Positions 16,040-25,549 of a stretch of DNA of 64,000 bases are shown here, piece by piece. The DNA lies in contig CATOSK010000013.1 of assembly GCA_951812535.1 (NCBI GenBank), positions 18,783 through 82,782 of the forward strand, read 5' to 3'. The position numbers were made by a program, and so were the translations under genes. Below the pieces are notes generated by a model. It saw only the letters and a list, made by a program, of their open reading frames with translations, made no database searches and was not told where the DNA came from. Source of the DNA: an uncultured Dehalococcoidia bacterium (GTDB lineage: Bacteria; Chloroflexota; Dehalococcoidia; Lucifugimonadales; UBA3495). Position 1 is the stretch's first letter. Each line of letters opens with the position of its first letter.

Positions 16040-18508
16040 CTACGAGACGGCTACCGGTTCGGCGGACTTGGCGTAGATCATTATCTTGCCGTCCTCGTCC
16101 ATATCAACGACCGCGGTATCGCCAGCCTTGATCCGGCCTCCCAGCAACTCGTCAGACAACCGGTCCTCGACTTCGTTCTGGATTAGCCGACGCAGCGGCC
16201 GCGCTCCCAGCACCGGGTCAAAGCCGTTCTCTCCGAGGTACACCTTGGCGGCCTCGGTGAGCTCCAGGTCAACCTGCTTGTCCTCCAGTTCCTTGCGAAC
16301 GAACCCCATCATCAGGTCGACGATGGCCAGGATCTCGTCCCGGTCCAGCTGGTGGAACACGATGGTTGCATCCAGCCGGTTCAGGAACTCGGGACGGAAG
16401 AAACGCTTGACCTCGTCCATCACCTTGTCCTTCATCCGCTCGTAGGACTGTGAACTGGTCTGAGCGTCGTCGGCCTTGATCGCAAACCCCAGCGTCGTGT
16501 CGCGCTTGATCAGGTCGGAACCCAGGTTGCTGGTCATGACAATGATCGAGTTCCGGAAGTCTACCCGGCGACCCCGGGCGTCCGTCAACTGGCCAGCATC
16601 GAAAATCTGCAGCAGGACGTTGAAGATCTCCGGGTGGGCCTTCTCTATCTCGTCCAGCAGGATGGCGCAGTAGTTCTTTCGCCGGACGGTCTCCGTCAGT
16701 TGGCCGCCCTCGTCGTAACCCACGTATCCCGGGGGCGCTCCGATGAGCCGGGCCACCGTATGCCGCTCCTGGAACTCGGACATGTCCAAGCGGACCATGT
16801 TGTCTTCGTCCCCGAACATAAACTCGGCCAGCGCCCGTACCAGCTCCGTCTTGCCCACACCTGTCGGGCCCAGGAACAGGAACACGCCGATGGGATGCCT
16901 GGGGTCTTTCAGGCCTGCCCGGGCGCGTCGGACGGCCTTGGATATGTTCACTATCGCCTCATCCTGGCCGATGATGCGCTTGTGCAGGTCGGCTTCCATG
17001 TGAAGAAGCCGCTCGGTCTCTTCCTGGGCCAGCCGGGTCACCGGGATGCCGGTCCACATGCTGACCACTTCCGCGATGTCGTCCTCGGTGACGTAGGTGC
17101 GCTCGCTGTTGCGCCCTTCCTGCCATTCTTTTTCCAGGTTGTCGAGGTTCTGGTTTAGGTTCAGTTCCCGGTCTCTTAGTTCGGCCGCGAACTCATACTG
17201 CTGTGAGGCGATTGCCTCGTCCTTTTCCTTGCGGACGTTGTCCAGCACCTGCATGGCATCCTTGACCGACGCCGGAGTGGCGCTGCCCCGCAGCCGCACC
17301 CGCGAGCCCGCCTCGTCCAGCAGGTCGATGGCCTTGTCCGGCAGGAACCGGTCCGGCAGGAACCGAACGGCTAGGTTCGCTGCGGCCTTCAGGGCGTCCT
17401 CGGTGTACTCAACGCTGTGGTGCTCTTCGTACCGGTCCTTCACCCCCTCCAGGATCGACAGCGTGTCGTCCTGGCTGGGTTCCTCCACGCGGACCGGTTG
17501 CAGCCGGCGTTCCAGAGCCGGGTCCCGCTCCACGTACTTCCGGTAGTCGTCCATGGTCGTGGCGCCGATGCACTGGATCTCTCCACGGGCTAATGAAGGC
17601 TTCAGGATATTCGATGCGTCCACCGCCCCCTCGGCCGCGCCCGCGCCCACCAGGGTATGGATTTCATCAATGAAGAGGACGCAGTTACCCGATGCCTTGA
17701 TCTCCTCAATGACCTTTTTCAGCCGTTCCTCGAACTCGCCCCGGTACTTGGTGCCCGCGACCAGCGACCCCATGTCCAGAGTAACCAGCCTCTTGCCCTT
17801 CAGGGTATCGGGCACTTCCCCGTTGCTGATGTTCTGGGCCATAGCCTCGACGATTGCCGTCTTGCCCACGCCCGGCTCGCCCACCAGCACCGGATTGTTT
17901 TTGGTGCGGCGGCTCAGAATCTGGACCACTCGTTCCAACTCGGTGGACCGGCCAATCACCGGGTCCAACTTGCCCGAGCGGGCGGCGACCGTTAGGTCTA
18001 TGCCCAACTGGTCCAGGGTGGGGGTGCGGGTGGTGTTGCGGGAACCCTGCTGGCCGGTGGAGGAGCTGTTGCTCAGGATGCGGTGGGTCTCCGCCCGCAC
18101 CTTCTCCAACGTTACGCCCAAGCTCTCCAGCACGCCCGCGGCCACGCCCTCGCCCTCCCGCAGGAGGCCGATGAGCAGGTGCTCGGTGCCGATGTAGGTG
18201 TGGTTCATTCGGCGGGCTTCGTCCACCGCCAACTCGACCACCTTCTTGGCCCGGGGAGTCAACCCAATCTCGCCCTGGGTGGGCTTCTCGCCGCGGCCGA
18301 TGATGAACTCGACGGCCGAGCGTACCTTCGTCAGATCGACGCCCAAGCCCGACAGGACCCGGGCGGCCACCCCTTCAGTTTCGCGTACCAGCCCCAGCAG
18401 GATGTGTTCGGTCCCTATGTAGTTGTGGTTGAACCGCTGGGCCTCTTCCTGTGCCAGCGACAGAACCCGGCGGGCCCGTTCGGAAAATTTCTCAAATCTG
18501 CTTCCCAT
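16040..18508 (-). CDS. clpC: ATP-dependent Clp protease ATP-binding subunit ClpC
   Basis: The product has 822 residues with two N-terminal Clp repeats (residues about 1-150; both contain NYIGTEH or TYIGTEH). AAA module 1 has Walker A GEPGVGKT near 214 and [15 protein letters not shown]. The middle coiled-coil domain carries a UVR-like segment ([21 protein letters not shown]), which distinguishes ClpC from ClpB/ClpA, and AAA module 2 has [17 protein letters not shown] near 555. ClpC unfolds substrates for ClpP; no clpP, mcsAB or ctsR is in the window. AAGGAG precedes the ATG. It is transcribed from the TTTACA/TATAAT promoter at 18677-18705, leaving a leader of about 160 nt in which I see no clear regulatory structure. 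Confidence 0.97.
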   Translation of the reverse strand: MGSRFEKFSERARRVLSLAQEEAQRFNHNYIGTEHILLGLVRETEGVAARVLSGLGVDLTKVRSAVEFIIGRGEKPTQGEIGLTPRAKKVVELAVDEARRMNHTYIGTEHLLIGLLREGEGVAAGVLESLGVTLEKVRAETHRILSNSSSTGQQGSRNTTRTPTLDQLGIDLTVAARSGKLDPVIGRSTELERVVQILSRRTKNNPVLVGEPGVGKTAIVEAMAQNISNGEVPDTLKGKRLVTLDMGSLVAGTKYRGEFEERLKKVIEEIKASGNCVLFIDEIHTLVGAGAAEGAVDASNILKPSLARGEIQCIGATTMDDYRKYVERDPALERRLQPVRVEEPSQDDTLSILEGVKDRYEEHHSVEYTEDALKAAANLAVRFLPDRFLPDKAIDLLDEAGSRVRLRGSATPASVKDAMQVLDNVRKEKDEAIASQQYEFAAELRDRELNLNQNLDNLEKEWQEGRNSERTYVTEDDIAEVVSMWTGIPVTRLAQEETERLLHMEADLHKRIIGQDEAIVNISKAVRRARAGLKDPRHPIGVFLFLGPTGVGKTELVRALAEFMFGDEDNMVRLDMSEFQERHTVARLIGAPPGYVGYDEGGQLTETVRRKNYCAILLDEIEKAHPEIFNVLLQIFDAGQLTDARGRRVDFRNSIIVMTSNLGSDLIKRDTTLGFAIKADDAQTSSQSYERMKDKVMDEVKRFFRPEFLNRLDATIVFHQLDRDEILAIVDLMMGFVRKELEDKQVDLELTEAAKVYLGENGFDPVLGARPLRRLIQNEVEDRLSDELLGGRIKAGDTAVVDMDEDGKIMIYAKSAEPVAVS

Positions 18509-18676
18509 AATTCCACTCCTTATGGGTTAGGGTGGGTACTCCAGGTTGCGTTGGCCGGTTCCCAGGTCAAGATACAGTTTGGAACTATAAGGCTGCTCAC
18601 GGCCTTCCGCAAGGCATCCCCCGCCCCGCTCATCCCCTTTGGCGGGTGAGGGCGTCGTTTTCCTGCTTAAAGCGCA

Positions 18677-18705
18677 ATTATATGGTAGGTATCAGACGGT
18701 GTAAA
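18677..18705 (-). promoter_or_regulatory. clpC promoter
   Basis: The minus strand carries TTTACA (18700-18705), 17 nt, and a perfect TATAAT (18677-18682). Start of transcription is expected near 18670. I see no CIRCE-like or CtsR-like direct repeat. Nothing else is recognisable in 18706-18860. Confidence 0.8.
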
Positions 18706-18860
18706 GGAACGGGAGCCGCGGGTTGACCGCCAAAAAGGGAGAAGGGGTAGGGGAAATCCCAGGAACAGGGACCTAATGCCGGTTCCGTGGTGCAGGCGGT
18801 TGCTGAGGCCGGTTCCTTCAAGTCAATGCCTTCAGCCTTGAAGATGAGGCAAACAAAAAC

Positions 18861-18974
18861 CCGGCGGTGACCTATTTTCCCACTCCGTCACCAGAGCAGT
18901 ATCGTCGGCGCTGGGGCGTTTCACTTCCGTGTTCGGGATGGGAACGGGTGGGTCCACCCCGCTAGAACCACCAG
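18861..18974 (-). rRNA. rrf: 5S ribosomal RNA, not linked to 16S/23S
   Basis: The minus strand reads TGGTGGTTCTAGCGGGGTGG at the 5' end, then the conserved CCCGTTCCCATCCCGAACACGG loop region in two adjoining parts, GAAGTGAAACGCCCCAGCGCC, and TGGGAAAATAGGTCACCGCCGG at the 3' end. The termini pair as helix I. Length is about 114-118 nt. No 23S sequence lies on either side: clpC is downstream and a protein gene diverges upstream. It has its own promoter, and a T-rich tract (GTTTTTGTTT) follows, so the mature stem may serve as terminator. Confidence 0.95.
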
Positions 18975-18989
18975 GAATCAACGCGAGCC

Positions 18990-19018
18990 AGTATGCACCA
19001 TTTTTCACATTCTGGCAA
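18990..19018 (-). promoter_or_regulatory. 5S rRNA promoter
   Basis: On the minus strand TTGCCA (19013-19018), 17 nt, CATACT (18990-18995); start of transcription is expected around 18983, just before the 5S 5' end. Confidence 0.7.
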
Positions 19019-19179
19019 GAGTTTTTCTTGGGGAAAAATGCTCATCACCTGTTAACATCGTGGTCAACCCGATACCATCCGCAGCCGGCCTTTGGCTCCC
19101 TGCCGTCCGGCGGGGGATGGAGACCCCGCCGGGCCCCATCCCGGTGTCCTGGGAATCCCCTCTACTAACAAGGATAGAA

Positions 19180-20163
19180 ATGCGGAGTCCCCTGCTTCTC
19201 GCGGGTTTGGCTGTCTTCCTTACCGTCGCCGCTTCCTCTGTTGTTGTTTTCTACACATTAAAGTTGCCCGCCCCGGCTGCCCCGCCGGATGCGGCCCCGG
19301 AACCGGCCCCGGTTGCCGCGCCTTTTCCGCCACCCGCTCCTCCCGTTCCCTCGCAGGCCGATGCTGCCTCCGGGGATGAAGAACTCCACCTGGCCGACCG
19401 GCCCGAGTTCACCGTCGACCTCGTCCTTCAGGCCTTGGAACGCTACGACCGGGAAGGTCGGGAGGCTACCGTCGCTTACTACAACTCGCCGGAAAGCGTT
19501 GTTGGAGAGTGGTACGTCTTCATCTTCGACGAGAACGACAAGCTCATCGCCGCCCAGGATCCCGACCTTATCGGGCAGGACCTCAAAGGAATCCTGGGAG
19601 TCGACCAGGCTGGCTATCGCTTCGGCGAGGTAATGCTGGGAGCCACGGACGGGGGGCTGTGGGCCGACTACCTGTTCCTGAACCCCAGGACCGGCAACCA
19701 GGAGTACAAGCACTCTTGGGTAATCCGCCATGACGGGCTGCTCTTCGGGTCCGGCTGGTACCAGATCCTGCCCGTTTCCCCCTTGGCCGCTGCCAAGTCC
19801 GACCCGGCGGACTACACCATTGCCCTGGTGGATCGGGCCATCCGCTACTACCGTGCTCACGGCCGCGAGGGAGCCATACGATACTACGGCTCCCCGCAAA
19901 GCCTGGACGGATTGTGGTCGGTCTTCATCTTGGATGAAGAGGGTAAGTTCATCGCCCACTGGGACCCATCCATCCTGGGTGGCCATATCGACGAGACCGG
20001 AACCCCCTCCGACGGTGGCCGCTTCGCGGACCAGGAGGTCACCGAAGCTGGCCGCTGGATCGACTATCCTTTCTTCAACCCCGTCACCGGGAAGGATGGA
20101 ATCAACCACACCTGGGTGATACGCCACGACGGGATCTTCATCGGCTCCGGCTGGTTCGAGTAG
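19180..20163 (+). CDS. Membrane-anchored protein with two Cache-type sensor domains
   Basis: The product has 327 residues. A single N-terminal transmembrane segment (residues about 4-28) is followed by a Pro/Ala-rich linker and two homologous Cache-like domains. The pairs VAYYNSPESVVGEWYVFIFD / IRYYGSPQSLDGLWSVFILD and KHSWVIRHDGLLFGSGWYQ / NHTWVIRHDGIFIGSGWFE show an internal duplication. Cache domains bind small ligands outside the cell in chemoreceptors and kinases, but no signalling domain follows, so this is a free-standing sensor or binding protein. The start at 19180 follows AACAAGGATAGAA; the frame is open 40 codons upstream without a good site. It converges on ggt with a 30-nt gap. 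Confidence 0.85.
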   Translation: MRSPLLLAGLAVFLTVAASSVVVFYTLKLPAPAAPPDAAPEPAPVAAPFPPPAPPVPSQADAASGDEELHLADRPEFTVDLVLQALERYDREGREATVAYYNSPESVVGEWYVFIFDENDKLIAAQDPDLIGQDLKGILGVDQAGYRFGEVMLGATDGGLWADYLFLNPRTGNQEYKHSWVIRHDGLLFGSGWYQILPVSPLAAAKSDPADYTIALVDRAIRYYRAHGREGAIRYYGSPQSLDGLWSVFILDEEGKFIAHWDPSILGGHIDETGTPSDGGRFADQEVTEAGRWIDYPFFNPVTGKDGINHTWVIRHDGIFIGSGWFE

Positions 20164-20193
20164 CCTCGGCTTAAGCCTCGAAAGACGCCCGCC

Positions 20194-21978
20194 TTACCAT
20201 CCCAGCATCACCGGCTCTTTCCGTGGGTCTGCGCCACCCCGGTACACCCCCGCCTCCGGGTCAACCACAATCGGAGCGAACCCGTTGCGGATGTCCCACG
20301 GCCCGACCTCCTCTACCCGGTGTCCCAGGTGGTTTAGGGCTTCCACCAGATCGCCGGGAACCCGTCCTTCCATCTCCAGGCGGTTCGGAAACTCCCGGTG
20401 CGGCCATGGGGATTGGGGGAAGCTGTACCCGCAGTAACGGGGGGCCTCCACCGCATCCTGCACATGCAGCCCAAAGTCCACCATGTTGGTCAGTACCTGC
20501 AGGTTGCTCTGGGGTTGGCTGTCCCCGCCCGGCGTGCCCAGGGTCATGAACGGCTCACCGTCCTTCAGCACTATGAAGGTGCAGGGAGTTGTGCGCGGAC
20601 GCTTATGCGGCGCCAGCGCGTTGGGATTGCCCGGGTCAAGCCAGAAGTAGCATCCCCGGCAGTTGATGACGATGCCCGTATCCCCCAGCACCATGCCCTG
20701 GGAAAGCCCGGCAAAGCTGCTGGGCGTTGCCGAAACCATGTTGCCCTCGCTGTCCGCCGTGGACAGGTAGGTCGTCCCGTCACCGTCGCCGCCCACTGGC
20801 TCCATCACCGGAGCCGCATCGCTGGCCCGTGCGCCCTCGGCCAGCGCCAGCATTTTCCTGGGGTCCCCCGGCGGATAGGATGGCTGCGCCCGGTTCGTAT
20901 CGATCAGGCCCCGGCGAAGCGCCGCATACTCCTTGGAAAGCAGCCCGTCCACCGGCACGTCCACGAAGGCCGGGTCGCCGGCGTACCGCTCCCGGTCGGC
21001 GAACGCCAGCTTCAATGCCTCCACCTGCAGGTGCACGGCTTGAGGGCTGTTGTGACCCAACGCTTTCAGATCAAACCCCTCCAGGATGTTCAGCGTCTCC
21101 AGCAGCGCAATCCCCTGAGTCCACGTCCGGTTGGTGAAGACCTCATACCCCCGGTAGGTGGTGGAGATCGGCTCCTCCAGCGGTGACTCGTACTCTGCGA
21201 AGTCTTCCAGCGTGTACAGCCCGCCCAGGCCCTCCAGCGACCTGACCATCCTTTGTGCCACGTCCCCCTTGTAGTACACGTCCCGCGCCGCCCTGATTGC
21301 CGCCGCCCGCGTCTTCCCCTGGGAAAACGCCTCCTCCTCGGCTTGGACCATCAGCGACAGGGAGCGTCCCAGGTCTTTCTGGACAAAGGGTTTGCCCAAT
21401 TCCGGCGGTTTCCCGTTCGGCAGGAATATCCGGGCCGAGTCCGGATACTTCCTCAGGTTGTCCATCCGTTCCGCCGACCCGATGGCCCGGTTCAGCAACT
21501 GGTATGCCGGGAATCCCTCGGATGCGAAATGCAGCGCGCTTTCCGCAACCTGCCCGAAGGTCATCGTCCCGTACTCGGTCAGCATGGTCAGCAGTGCCGA
21601 GATTACCCCGGGAACGGTGCTGCTCAGCACTCCCGGCGGGATCTCTCCCCACCGCTCCATGTAAAGGTCGATGGTCGCCGCCTTGGGCGCCCACCCCTGG
21701 CCCACCACCGACCGTACCACCCCGGCCGCCCGGTCGTAGAACAGGAAGGCGACCTCTCCGCCCAGGGTGTAGTGGGCGGTGGGCTCCATAACCCCCGCCG
21801 CCAGGGCAGACGCCACGGCGGCATCCACCGCGTTGCCCCCCTGCCACAGGATCCTCATCCCGGTCTGTGCGGTCAGCTGTGTCCCGCCTCCGGCCATCCC
21901 CCGTGTCCCCCAGACCATGGGCCGGTGGGAATAATCCCCGTAGGGTCCAACCGTGCATCCCGCCGCGCCGTTCACCAT
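20194..21978 (-). CDS. ggt: Gamma-glutamyltransferase family Ntn hydrolase
   Basis: The product has 594 residues. The Ntn-hydrolase nucleophile is the Thr in GDGTTYLSTAD (the chain is normally cleaved before the first Thr), with TPSSFAGLSQG and LGTPGGDSQPQSNLQVLTN forming the substrate and oxyanion regions downstream. NAVDAAVASALAAGVMEPTAHYTLGG is the typical large-subunit start. No signal peptide is evident, so it is probably cytoplasmic, and it could act on glutathione or on other gamma-glutamyl or acylated substrates. The start at 21978 has GGAGGAT upstream. It is divergent from the thioredoxin lipoprotein gene, 128 nt apart. Confidence 0.92.
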   Translation of the reverse strand: MVNGAAGCTVGPYGDYSHRPMVWGTRGMAGGGTQLTAQTGMRILWQGGNAVDAAVASALAAGVMEPTAHYTLGGEVAFLFYDRAAGVVRSVVGQGWAPKAATIDLYMERWGEIPPGVLSSTVPGVISALLTMLTEYGTMTFGQVAESALHFASEGFPAYQLLNRAIGSAERMDNLRKYPDSARIFLPNGKPPELGKPFVQKDLGRSLSLMVQAEEEAFSQGKTRAAAIRAARDVYYKGDVAQRMVRSLEGLGGLYTLEDFAEYESPLEEPISTTYRGYEVFTNRTWTQGIALLETLNILEGFDLKALGHNSPQAVHLQVEALKLAFADRERYAGDPAFVDVPVDGLLSKEYAALRRGLIDTNRAQPSYPPGDPRKMLALAEGARASDAAPVMEPVGGDGDGTTYLSTADSEGNMVSATPSSFAGLSQGMVLGDTGIVINCRGCYFWLDPGNPNALAPHKRPRTTPCTFIVLKDGEPFMTLGTPGGDSQPQSNLQVLTNMVDFGLHVQDAVEAPRYCGYSFPQSPWPHREFPNRLEMEGRVPGDLVEALNHLGHRVEEVGPWDIRNGFAPIVVDPEAGVYRGGADPRKEPVMLGW

Positions 21979-22093
21979 CGCGAATCCTCCGTTTCGTAGG
22001 CATGACGCCCAATACTTCCGTCGAATTGTCCCGGTTATACCCCTATTCCCCTGCCTCCGCAACCGGAAAAAACCTTGTAGCCCTGCCCTACCG

Positions 22094-22099
22094 TATACT
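22094..22099 (+). promoter_or_regulatory. -10 element of the DipZ-like lipoprotein gene
   Basis: TATACT ends 7 nt before the ATG at 22107 and no Shine-Dalgarno is present, so the mRNA is probably leaderless. The -35 match is poor. Confidence 0.5.
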
Positions 22100-22106
22100 T
22101 GTACTC

Positions 22107-23276
22107 ATGAAACTGGTTAAGCTGGCCGCCATCCTCCTGCTCCCCGTCCTGCTTGGAGGGTGTGTCTATGCCTGCACCACCGGACCGGCGCCCGAGCTCC
22201 GCGGCATCGCCGGATGGGTCAACACCTCCGGCACCACCATCGAGGAACAGCGGGGGCGCGTTGTTCTCCTGGACTTCTGGACCTACTCCTGCGTCAACTG
22301 CATCCGCACCTTTCCTTACCTCAGGACCTGGCATGACAAGTACCACCGTTACGGATTGACCACCATCGGCATCCACTCCCCTGAGTTCGAGTTCGAAAAA
22401 TCCCTGTCCAATGTGGAAGAAGCAGCCCGTACCCACCGACTCGAGTACCCCATCGCCCTGGACAACCTTTTCGCCACCTGGGATGCCTACGGCAACAACG
22501 CCTGGCCCTCCAAGTTCCTCATCGACCAGGAAGGGATGGTACGCTACGCCCGCCGCGGCGAGGGAGCCTACGTCGAGACCGAGGAGGCCATCCGGGAACT
22601 GCTGGAGGAGACCGGCGTTGACCTGTCCCACATTCCCGCCGACACCACTCCTGACCCGGAGTTCGTGGATGAGGCCTTCGCCGCCGATCCGGCCCAGCGC
22701 ATCACCCGCGAGCTCTACGCCGGGTACCTCCGCAACCACACCCTCCCTTCCTCCGCTTTCGCAACCCTCGTCGGAGAGACCCCGTCCTACATCATGCACC
22801 CCGAGTACTATACCGTCGAAGATGGAGAGGTCCTGTATCACGACTTCCAGCGCTACTTCAACCACTTCATCTATATCAACGGCCTATGGTACAACGGCCC
22901 CGAAAGCATCTCCCACGCCCGGGAGACCTCTGGTTTCGAGGACTACGTTGCCATCAAGTTCTACGCCACCAGCGTCAACTCCGTTATGGCCGCCACGCCC
23001 CCTGAGGACACCCCGGATGCCGCCTCCGCCCGGTACCGCTCCGGCAGCCACCGGGTACGGCTGCTGCTGGACGGAAAACCCCTGAGCCGCTCCCAGGCCG
23101 GGAAGGACGTTGAGTTCGACAACGCCGGCAACAGCTATGTCACCGTGGGAGAACCCGACCTATACCGCCTCGTGGAACTCCCCGAGTTTTCCAGCCACGA
23201 ACTGCAACTGGCCGTCAACACCCCCGGACTGTCCCTCTTCACCTTCACCTTCGGCGCCTACCCTGAAGGCCCATGA
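22107..23276 (+). CDS. DipZ-like thioredoxin-fold lipoprotein
   Basis: The product has 389 residues. A short signal peptide ends in the lipobox LLGG-Cys (Cys19), then a TlpA/DipZ-type thioredoxin domain: VVLLDFWTYSCVNCIRTFPYLRTWHDKY, with active-site C-V-N-C, and PSKFLIDQEG near the cis-Pro region. The last 150 residues (YFNHFIYINGLWYNGPESI, FYATSVNSVM, KFY, VTVGEPDLYRLVEL) match the C-terminal beta domain of DipZ. Unlike DipZ it has no CcdA-like membrane part, so electrons must come from elsewhere. Probable role: disulfide reduction or thiol redox on the outer face of the membrane. A -10 box 7 nt before the ATG suggests a leaderless transcript. Confidence 0.9.
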   Translation: MKLVKLAAILLLPVLLGGCVYACTTGPAPELRGIAGWVNTSGTTIEEQRGRVVLLDFWTYSCVNCIRTFPYLRTWHDKYHRYGLTTIGIHSPEFEFEKSLSNVEEAARTHRLEYPIALDNLFATWDAYGNNAWPSKFLIDQEGMVRYARRGEGAYVETEEAIRELLEETGVDLSHIPADTTPDPEFVDEAFAADPAQRITRELYAGYLRNHTLPSSAFATLVGETPSYIMHPEYYTVEDGEVLYHDFQRYFNHFIYINGLWYNGPESISHARETSGFEDYVAIKFYATSVNSVMAATPPEDTPDAASARYRSGSHRVRLLLDGKPLSRSQAGKDVEFDNAGNSYVTVGEPDLYRLVELPEFSSHELQLAVNTPGLSLFTFTFGAYPEGP

Positions 23277-23322
23277 GGCAGTTCCACGGACAGGCCCATC
23301 ACTAAAGAGATTACCTGGATAA

Positions 23323-23356
23323 GGGGGTTTGGGGGATGCATCCCCCAACGTAACCC
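23323..23356. repeat. Dispersed hairpin repeat family B, copy 1
   Basis: A 34-nt element with arms TTGGGGGAT / ATCCCCCAA flanked by AGGGGG and CGTAACCC. Three more copies lie at 49035, 53178 and 54464. It sits between the lipoprotein and methyltransferase genes. Confidence 0.8.
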
Positions 23357-23423
23357 AGTCCCCATGTCGTCTAGCCCTGCCAATCCTTGTTTCGAAACAA
23401 CTCGTGAAGGAAAAGTTAAACCC

Positions 23424-24257
23424 ATGACCGCCGCCGATGATTACGCCGCCCATCACGATGCCATCGCCGCCCAGCGGGACCGCATCTATGGATCTGACCG
23501 CCCCACCGATCCCTGGACTGGCGAAATTGCCCGCCTCTTCCGCTTCAATCCCCACCGGGACTTGGAACCCAACCTGGAGGTTATCGCCTCCTATGTGCAG
23601 CCGGACGACGTGGTAATCGACGTGGGCGGGGGAGCCGGAAGGGTGTCTCTCCCGTTGGCCCTCCGCTGCCGTGAAGCCATCGTCGTCGACCCATCCTCTG
23701 GCATGGGTGCCGAATTCGATGCCAGCCGCGATGAAGCCGGGGTCACCAACGCCCGCCGGGTGGAGTCAGACTGGCTGGCCACCGAGGGAATCGCTGGCGA
23801 CATCGTCTTCTCCGCCGACGTGGCTTACTTCGTCAGGGACATAGTCCCCTTCGTGGCAAAACTCCAGGCCGCCGCCCGCCGCCGCGTCATGATTACCCTG
23901 TGGAGCGAGGCCCCGCCCAACAGTGCCGCCTCCCTCTTCAGCCTCGTTTACGGTGAAGACCAGGCCCCGGTCCCTGGGTTCCGCCAACTCTTGGCCGTCC
24001 TCTGGGATATAGGTATTCTTCCCGACCTCCGCCTGCTCCCCGAACCGCCCTGGTGGGAGGGTGAACTGCTGGCAACCAGGGAGGAAGCCCTTGCTCTCGC
24101 ACAGGAAGGACGCTGGCTCGTGGAACGGGACCGGCCCCGCGCCAGGCAGGTCTTCGAGGAAAACTTCGACCAACTCTTCAGCACATCCCCCGACGGCCAC
24201 CGCCCCCTCTGGCGCCCCCCATCCCGTGAACTGCTGATAACCTGGGATACTGGGTAA
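23424..24257 (+). CDS. Class I SAM-dependent methyltransferase
   Basis: The product has 277 residues. Motif I is VVIDVGGGAGRVSLPLAL (near residue 55), the acidic strand-2 residue is in AIVVDPSSGM, motif IV is DIVFSADVAYFV and strand 5 reads RVMITLWS. The C-terminal half has no recognisable target domain, so the substrate is unknown; a small molecule is likelier than protein or RNA. I chose ATG 23424; ATG 23364 gives 20 more residues but overlaps repeat-like DNA and lacks a ribosome site. GAAGGA lies 12-14 nt before the chosen start. It converges on the SsuD-like gene. Confidence 0.82.
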   Translation: MTAADDYAAHHDAIAAQRDRIYGSDRPTDPWTGEIARLFRFNPHRDLEPNLEVIASYVQPDDVVIDVGGGAGRVSLPLALRCREAIVVDPSSGMGAEFDASRDEAGVTNARRVESDWLATEGIAGDIVFSADVAYFVRDIVPFVAKLQAAARRRVMITLWSEAPPNSAASLFSLVYGEDQAPVPGFRQLLAVLWDIGILPDLRLLPEPPWWEGELLATREEALALAQEGRWLVERDRPRARQVFEENFDQLFSTSPDGHRPLWRPPSRELLITWDTG

Positions 24258-24291
24258 AGCCTGTCTACGCTTGCCGGTCCAACGGCATTCG

Positions 24292-25464
24292 TCAGGAACC
24301 CGCTGCCGGTTGCGCCCCGCTCCGGGCCGCACCTTGCCGCAGCAGCGGGATCAGCTCCCGCCCGTATTCGATGGCGTCGTTCAGGGGATCAAATCCCCGC
24401 AGGATGAAGCTGGTGCAGCCGGCGTCATGGTAGGCCAGCAGCGAGTCCGCCACCTGTCGCGGCGTCCCCACCAGGCAGGTCGTGTTTCCCGCTCCGCCGC
24501 TGGCGTATGCAATCGGCATCCACAGGCGCTCGTCATACACTTCCCGCGTCGCTGCGAAGTTGACGAGCCGCTGGGACAGTGCCGATTGCTCCCGCGCCGC
24601 CTGCCCCGGCACAATCTTCCCCCGGGTCGACTTCTCCACTCGCGCCAGGATTCCCCGCGCCCGCTCCCACGCCGCTTCCTCCGTGTCCGCCAGCACCGGC
24701 CTCAGGGACACGCTGAAGGAAAGCTCCCGGCCATGACCCGCCGCCCGCCGCCGCAGGTCTTCAACCCGTTGCCGGATGGAATCCAGTGGCTCCCCCAGGA
24801 AGGCGAACACGTCTGCCCACCGTGCCCCTACCTCCACCGCCGCCTCCGACGCGCCCCCGAAGAACAGCGGAACATGGGGCTGCTGTCGGCACCTTACCTG
24901 GCTCCGCGCCCCCTGGACCCGGTAGAAGTCTCCCCCGAAATCGAACGGTTTCGTCTCCGTCCACACCCGCTTCATCACGTCAAGATACTCGGCCGTCCGC
25001 CGGTAGCGGCCATCGTGGTCCAGCCAGTCCCCGTCCTGCCGCTGCTCTGCGTCGCTGCCGCCGGATATGATGTGCAGCCCGATCCGCCCCCCCGTCAGTT
25101 GGTCCAGCGTCGCCGCCTTCCTTGCGGCCAGCGTCGGAGCCACGAACCCGGGACGGTGGGCGATCAGATAACCCAGCCGGCTGGTCGCTCCGGCAGCGTA
25201 CCCCGCCACCTCGAATCCGTCCGGGGTGCTCGACGAGTAACCCGTCAACACCATGTCGAACCCGGCGTCCTCGTGGGCACTGGCAAACTCCGCGATGTAC
25301 TCGCCATCAACCCCCGCCGGAACCTCCCCGCCGGGATTAATGCTCCCTCCGAAAACGCTCAGGCTGGCTCCGGCCGTGGACGGGTCCTCCCGCTGCACCC
25401 CGATCATTCCCACAACCCGAACCCGCCCCGCGGGTAAAACTCCGGCAGAAGTTCCCTCCGTCAT
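24292..25464 (-). CDS. SsuD-like FMNH2-dependent alkanesulfonate monooxygenase family
   Basis: The product has 390 residues. SsuD hallmarks are DMVLTGYSSSTPDGFEVAGYAA, GYLIAHRPGFVAPTLAARKAATLDQLTGGRIGLHIISGGSD, ADVFAFLGEP and SLRPVLADTEEAAW, and the C-terminal CLVGTPRQVADSLLAYHDAGC. Members cleave alkanesulfonates with FMNH2 and O2 or oxidise other small substrates; the Arg of the RPG motif is kept. No SsuE reductase or ABC transporter is beside it. It is followed after 34 nt by the convergent methyltransferase and preceded by another flavin monooxygenase on the same strand (85 nt). Confidence 0.9.
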   Translation of the reverse strand: MTEGTSAGVLPAGRVRVVGMIGVQREDPSTAGASLSVFGGSINPGGEVPAGVDGEYIAEFASAHEDAGFDMVLTGYSSSTPDGFEVAGYAAGATSRLGYLIAHRPGFVAPTLAARKAATLDQLTGGRIGLHIISGGSDAEQRQDGDWLDHDGRYRRTAEYLDVMKRVWTETKPFDFGGDFYRVQGARSQVRCRQQPHVPLFFGGASEAAVEVGARWADVFAFLGEPLDSIRQRVEDLRRRAAGHGRELSFSVSLRPVLADTEEAAWERARGILARVEKSTRGKIVPGQAAREQSALSQRLVNFAATREVYDERLWMPIAYASGGAGNTTCLVGTPRQVADSLLAYHDAGCTSFILRGFDPLNDAIEYGRELIPLLRQGAARSGAQPAAGS

Positions 25465-25549
25465 GTTCCCCTCGCGTCGTGCAGCCGTTCCCCTCCACCC
25501 GTAAAAATCTGAAGCGGTAAGACCGCGCCGCCCAGGGCCACGGCTCCCC

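Noticed and set aside
18509..18670. Regulatory RNA structure or CIRCE element in the clpC leader
   Set aside because: GC-rich stretches give only short imperfect stems, and no TTAGCACTC-type inverted repeat is present.
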